Positions 7,498-10,082 of a stretch of 10,082 bases of DNA are shown one piece after another (the stretch's first letter is position 1; each line of letters begins with the position of its first letter). Both the position numbers and the translations under genes were made by a program. The stretch is from positions 1 to 10,082 of the forward strand of contig CAYQAE010000072.1 of NCBI GenBank assembly GCA_964415445.1. Direction: 5' to 3'. Under the pieces are notes generated by a model. That model was given only the letters and a program-made list of their open reading frames with translations. It ran no database searches and was not told the DNA's origin. The DNA is from CAYQAE01 sp964415445 [NCBI: uncultured archaeon] (GTDB taxonomy: Archaea; CAYQAE01).

Positions 7498-7734
7498 ATG
7501 CCTTGCAGAGTAGGAATTACAACAGACCCAAATGAAAGAAAAGCAGATTGGAATCGCTCAGTGAAAGGACTTAAAAATTGGAGAATACTGAAAAAATTTA
7601 GAAACAAATCTGATGCACAAGAATATGAAACTAGATATGCTAACAGATATGGTTGTATTGCACATCCAGGTGGAGCTGATGCACCAGGTATATGGCATGT
7701 CTATTACTTTGAATATACTAGAGATATGAGATGA
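7498..7734 (+). CDS. Small conserved-looking protein with a GIY-YIG-like fragment
   Basis: A 78-residue protein. VGITTDPNERKADW (residues 5-18) resembles the YVGIT-x-D-P-x-x-R-x-x-x-H/W stretch of GIY-YIG nucleases, with R14 at the place of the catalytic arginine. The helix KSDAQEYETRYANRYGC (37-53) resembles the later glutamate-bearing helix (E42 or E44). The paired GIY/YIG strand at the N-terminus is missing, so this is either a reduced or degenerate member or merely a look-alike. The C-terminal part HPGGADAPGIWHVYYFEY is Gly/aromatic-rich and looks like the end of a small globular domain. It is preceded by the strongest ribosome binding site in the window and is coupled to the membrane protein, so high expression is likely. 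Similar small hypothetical proteins are, from memory, found in archaea and on mobile elements, but I cannot assign a function. Confidence 0.7.
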   Translation: MPCRVGITTDPNERKADWNRSVKGLKNWRILKKFRNKSDAQEYETRYANRYGCIAHPGGADAPGIWHVYYFEYTRDMR

Positions 7735-7774
7735 TATAAAAACATAATCTTTGATTAATATTTAAATGGTGTAA

Positions 7775-8326
7775 ATGAAACCTAAAGATTTTATTGAATT
7801 AATTAGAAATGCCCTAAAAAATATAAACAGAAATTATTGCAGATTATCAAAGATTAATACCCAAAATTTGTCAGAAGATATACAGAAATATCAAGAAAGA
7901 CCTTTTGCATACGAATTTTATCATCAGATTCGTAATTTAATAAATAAACAAAAAATAGATCTGGGAAAATATTTTCTACAACCTGAAGTAAATAAAACAT
8001 ATCAACATTATTTTAGAAAAGGAAAAATACCTGATTTTATATTACATAGACCTAATAAAGAAAATCAGAATTTTGCAATTATTGAATTCAAACTAGCTAA
8101 TAGAAACAAAAGAAGTATAGAGAACGATTTTAAAAAACTTATAGAATTCAAAAAAGAATTGAAATATAAAAATATTATTGAAGTAATTATTGGAGATCAT
8201 ATTACATTAAAAAATGGAAAAAGAATTGTAAAAGACTTAGAAAAACCTAAAGGAGAAAAGATTAAACTGATAGAATATAATGTTGAAAATGCAAAAACAA
8301 ACTATTATGAAATTAAATACAACTAA
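7775..8326 (+). CDS. Putative PD-(D/E)XK-family nuclease
   Basis: A 183-residue protein with the order of residues expected for the PD-(D/E)XK nuclease fold. A helix with a conserved-looking glutamate (RPFAYEFYHQIRN, E47) is followed by a strand with QPEVNKTYQ (E71), then IPDFILHRP (P86, D87), then the strand NFAIIEFKLA with E104-x-K106, and a basic helix-strand RSIENDFKKLIEFK...NIIEVIIGD. P-D-(16 residues)-E-x-K is the catalytic pattern, so Mg-dependent DNA cleavage is plausible. No other domain is visible. ATG at 7775 is preceded by GGTG only 3 nt away, a short spacing; the 40-nt gap after the previous gene is AT-rich, so either readthrough from the upstream pair or a weak promoter of its own is possible. 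Poly-T tracts follow the stop. It could be a stand-alone defence nuclease or a member of the local gene group; the nuclease call comes from motifs only. Confidence 0.72.
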   Translation: MKPKDFIELIRNALKNINRNYCRLSKINTQNLSEDIQKYQERPFAYEFYHQIRNLINKQKIDLGKYFLQPEVNKTYQHYFRKGKIPDFILHRPNKENQNFAIIEFKLANRNKRSIENDFKKLIEFKKELKYKNIIEVIIGDHITLKNGKRIVKDLEKPKGEKIKLIEYNVENAKTNYYEIKYN

Positions 8327-8331
8327 TTCTA

Positions 8332-8361
8332 TTTTTTATTCATTTTAATGACTATTTTTTT
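8332..8361 (+). terminator. Poly-T archaeal terminator tracts
   Basis: Two T runs, T6 at 8332-8337 and T7 at 8355-8361, follow the nuclease stop codon (8326). Archaeal RNA polymerase terminates on such U-tracts without a hairpin. They separate the upstream genes from the ietA-like operon. Confidence 0.55.
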
Positions 8362-8366
8362 CTACC

Positions 8367-8455
8367 TGTTCAAAAGATTTATATATATGTTCACATAATG
8401 TATTATATGTTCACAAAAAAATCATTTTGTTCATAAAAATCATAATTTGTTCACA
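8367..8455 (+). repeat. Five direct repeats TGTTCA(C/A/T)A, the last four with an exact 20-bp period
   Basis: Copies begin at 8367 (TGTTCAAA), 8388 (TGTTCACA), 8408 (TGTTCACA), 8428 (TGTTCATA) and 8448 (TGTTCACA). Start-to-start spacing is 21, 20, 20 and 20 bp, close to two helical turns, so all sites lie on one face of the DNA. The spacers are A/T-rich with some similarity (AAAAATCAT recurs after copies 3 and 4). The motif is not a palindrome and no TGAACA partner is seen nearby, so each copy is a directional site. The array surrounds the TATA box and the expected transcription start of the ietA-like gene. It is most likely a multi-copy operator; a replication iteron is the alternative. Confidence 0.85.
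8371..8385 (+). promoter_or_regulatory. Consensus BRE/TATA promoter of the ietA-ietS operon
   Basis: CAAAAGA then TTTATATA (8378-8385) is a near-perfect archaeal BRE plus TATA box. Transcription would start about 25 nt downstream, near 8404-8410, at repeat copy 3, leaving a leader of about 65-70 nt that contains copies 4 and 5. Copies 1 and 2 flank the TATA box, so a protein on the repeats would compete directly with TBP/TFB. Confidence 0.65.
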
Positions 8456-8463
8456 AATAAAAT

Positions 8464-8468
8464 GGTGA
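8464..8468 (+). promoter_or_regulatory. Shine-Dalgarno GGTGA of the ietA-like gene
   Basis: GGTGA ends 7 nt before the ATG at 8476 and supports that start. It lies at the end of the 20-bp unit that begins with the last direct repeat, so protein bound to this unit on DNA lies just ahead of the translation start. Confidence 0.6.
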
Positions 8469-8475
8469 AATAACA

Positions 8476-9609
8476 ATGGAATATCTACCAGAAGTAACAA
8501 AACTAGTTGAGTTGGGACTTCAAGGAAATTCTTCAAAGATTTTAGGATATACAAAAATCTTAATCGAAAAATTGGAAAAAGCAGGGGACTCTCGTTCAGC
8601 TAAAAGATTAAAAGATATTATAATGAAAAATAAAGCCGGTAAAATAAGCCCAAATAGCCATGTATTTAAATTAAAATCGCCTGTTGATTCTGAATCTAGA
8701 TTACCACTTACAGAAATTGAAAAATATGAAAAAAATTCTATCTTTTTAGCAGTTCCAAATGATTTAGAAGAAGATCTTATTGAATTTTCAAATCTTATAG
8801 TCAAATCAAAAGAATTGAAAGATAAAAACTTAATTCCAAATTTAACTCTACTTATGTATGGACCACCTGGTTCAGGAAAAACTCAAGCTGCAAGATATAT
8901 TGCATCAAAAGTAGATCTACCTTTAGTATCTATAAGAATAGATGGATTAATATCTTCATATCTAGGAAGCACCTCAAAGAACATAAGAACATTATTTGAT
9001 TTCGTAAAAACTACACCCTGTATTTTATTTTTAGATGAATTTGATGCTATCGCAAAAAAAAGAGATGATTCCTATGAGTTAGGGGAATTAAAAAGAGTTG
9101 TAAATACACTTTTGCAAAATATTGATTCTCTTTATGGAAAAATCCCAATAATCGCAGCTACAAATCATCAACATTTACTTGATCCTGCAGTATGGCGTAG
9201 ATTTCAGTATAAAATTTATTTTGACCTACCTAATCAACAACAAAGAAAAAATATGATAAAAGAGTTTCTAAAAGAAAATGCAACACAAGATCTAATAGAA
9301 ATTTTGATAGTAATGACTGAAAATTTAAGTGGTGCTGATATCGAATTATTCTGCAATATTATTAAAACAAATTTATTACTTGAAAAAATAGATCAACTTA
9401 ATGAGAGAACTCTTTTTCAATTGTTTATAAAATATAAAGAGAGAAGTGAACAGAATAGACCTAATTATATAGATTCTGAAAATAGATCCCTAACTTTAGC
9501 AAAATCATTTAGAGAACGTAATAAGAAAATTTTTGATTACAGAACTCTATCAAAAATGTTAGGAGTATCCCTTGGCAAAATATCCAAAATGTTTAAATCT
9601 GAGGTATAA
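8476..9609 (+). CDS. ietA: AAA+ ATPase IetA-like, with C-terminal HTH-like segment
   Basis: A 377-residue FtsH/SpoVK-type AAA+ ATPase. The first 70 residues are a helical N-terminal part (repeated Leu/Lys helices). The ATPase core shows Walker A GPPGSGKT (129-136), pore-loop-like SSYLGSTSKNI (160-170), Walker B LFLDEFD (184-190), sensor 1 AATN (227-230), arginine region WRRF (240-243), and sensor 2 region LSGADIE (284-290). The last 25 residues, FDYRTLSKMLGVSLGKISKMFKS (353-375), have a helix-turn-helix pattern with the turn at GVS. The next gene, 2 nt away, begins like the IetS subtilase, so this is the ATPase of an IetAS module. IetAS was described as a stability and incompatibility (toxin-antitoxin-like) locus on the Agrobacterium Ti plasmid, with the ATPase counteracting the protease, and later as an anti-phage system. 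The operon is preceded by 20-bp-phased repeats that the HTH could bind. ATG 8476 is set by GGTGA 7 nt upstream. Confidence 0.88.
   Translation: MEYLPEVTKLVELGLQGNSSKILGYTKILIEKLEKAGDSRSAKRLKDIIMKNKAGKISPNSHVFKLKSPVDSESRLPLTEIEKYEKNSIFLAVPNDLEEDLIEFSNLIVKSKELKDKNLIPNLTLLMYGPPGSGKTQAARYIASKVDLPLVSIRIDGLISSYLGSTSKNIRTLFDFVKTTPCILFLDEFDAIAKKRDDSYELGELKRVVNTLLQNIDSLYGKIPIIAATNHQHLLDPAVWRRFQYKIYFDLPNQQQRKNMIKEFLKENATQDLIEILIVMTENLSGADIELFCNIIKTNLLLEKIDQLNERTLFQLFIKYKERSEQNRPNYIDSENRSLTLAKSFRERNKKIFDYRTLSKMLGVSLGKISKMFKSEV
9601..9605 (+). promoter_or_regulatory. Shine-Dalgarno GAGGT of the ietS-like gene
   Basis: GAGGT is encoded by the last two sense codons of the ietA-like gene and sits 6 nt before the ATG at 9612. 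It decides the ietS start and implies translational coupling. Confidence 0.75.
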
Positions 9610-9611
9610 TA

Positions 9612-10082
9612 ATGGTTGAAAAATTTAATCCCATACAAATGGTTAAAAAAGGACAAAATTTTTTATATAGCCGCACTAAAGGAGGCGGACCTAGTGACTA
9701 CAGACTCTTTATACCAGAAGGGGAGATTGAAAACCATAAACAAAATTTAGTTAATGAAATTAGTGAAATAGAAAAAAACCTTGATCCTATTTTTAAAAAA
9801 TACAAAGATCATCCCGCAGTTATAAAAGCAGACCTAAGAGAAAAAGCTATTGCAAAAACTCATCGCCCAGTTAAAATATTTGAAAAAAAGACTACACCCA
9901 TAATAGGTATTAATAATAGAGGCGAGCTTCTATTAAGTACTAATCGAGGCAAATTAATAAATTTAAAAAAGAAAATAAGAGAATCCAAAACAAAGAGACA
10001 AAAGGCCAATATAACAGCAATTGAAAAAATTAAAAATTACACTGCCGATGAAAAAAGAAATGGATTAAGTCCAAAAGAGCTA
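9612..10082 (+). CDS. ietS: IetS-like S8 (subtilisin) serine protease, N-terminal part only
   Basis: The frame is open for 157 codons from ATG 9612 to the right edge; the catalytic Asp, His and Ser of the subtilase domain would lie beyond the window. The visible part matches the N-terminal domain of IetS-type proteases as I know it: a Gly-rich opening (SRTKGGGPSDYRLFIP), then HPAVIKADLREKAIAKTHRPVKIF, then a short beta-rich unit TPIIGINNRGELLLSTNRGKL, then a Lys-rich helix and IEKIKNYTADEK. No signal peptide is seen, so the protease should act in the cytoplasm. In the described system the protease is the toxic or effector part and the ATPase restrains it. GAGGT (9601-9605), inside the last codons of ietA, is 6 nt before the start, and the gap is 2 nt, so both proteins are made in linked amounts. 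Identity rests on the N-terminal pattern plus the partner gene, not on the catalytic triad. Confidence 0.8.
   Translation, partial: MVEKFNPIQMVKKGQNFLYSRTKGGGPSDYRLFIPEGEIENHKQNLVNEISEIEKNLDPIFKKYKDHPAVIKADLREKAIAKTHRPVKIFEKKTTPIIGINNRGELLLSTNRGKLINLKKKIRESKTKRQKANITAIEKIKNYTADEKRNGLSPKEL

Noticed and set aside
7332-7607. Minus-strand 91-codon frame
   Set aside because: Antisense to the membrane protein and the GIY-YIG-like gene, whose coupled Shine-Dalgarno and stop/start arrangement show the plus strand is coding.
7745-7757. Inverted repeat TAATC-ttt-GATTA before the PD-(D/E)XK gene
   Set aside because: Arms are only 5 bp in an AT-rich gap, short enough to be chance; it shares TAATCTTT with the 7191 region but without other support.
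8367-8467. Possible CRISPR array
   Set aside because: Repeats are only 8 bp in 20-bp units, spacers are A/T-rich and partly similar, and no cas gene is present; operator or iteron sites fit better.
8520-8804. Minus-strand 94-codon frame
   Set aside because: Antisense to the N-terminal part of the ietA-like ATPase.

Overview
The window looks archaeal. It is very AT-rich. Several genes are preceded by archaeal-type Shine-Dalgarno sequences (GGAGGTGA, GGTGA, GTGATC), others look leaderless, and there are BRE/TATA-like boxes (CAAAAGATTTA followed by AAA or TATATA) and poly-T tracts that would act as archaeal terminators. A mesophilic, AT-rich archaeon (Nitrososphaerota, a methanogen or similar) fits, but the sequence alone does not settle the lineage. 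No tRNA, rRNA, CRISPR array, transposase or integrase was seen. All recognisable genes point to a defence or accessory island.

Left arm, minus strand (1-7145), read from right to left. The first gene encodes a 266-aa CARF-like Rossmann plus winged-HTH regulator (6345-7145). After a 37-nt gap comes a large PLD-nuclease/SF2-helicase gene (3150-6307). It is broken into two frames between about 5021 and 5090; with one base restored it would encode about 1052 aa. Two nucleotides further on starts a very large Eco57I-like N6-adenine DNA methyltransferase with a TaqI-like specificity domain, open at the left edge (1-3147, 1049 codons visible). Together they form a compact restriction-modification-like operon with a ligand-sensing regulator as its first gene.

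Middle (7146-7242) is a 97-bp divergent promoter region holding two inverted repeats with 3-nt spacers, one over each presumed TATA box. To the right, on the plus strand, are a small two-helix membrane protein (7243-7491), a tightly coupled 78-aa protein resembling part of a GIY-YIG domain (7498-7734), and a 183-aa PD-(D/E)XK-type putative nuclease (7775-8326).

Right arm (8327-10082). A 149-bp intergenic region holds T-tract terminators, a consensus TATA box and five copies of a TGTTCACA-like repeat, the last four spaced exactly 20 bp apart. It drives an AAA+ ATPase with a C-terminal HTH-like segment and, 2 nt downstream, the 5' end of a subtilisin-like protease gene. This pair matches the IetAS module, known as a plasmid stability (toxin-antitoxin-like) locus and as an anti-phage system. 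The phased repeats plus the HTH-bearing ATPase suggest an autoregulatory circuit and are the most distinctive feature of the window.
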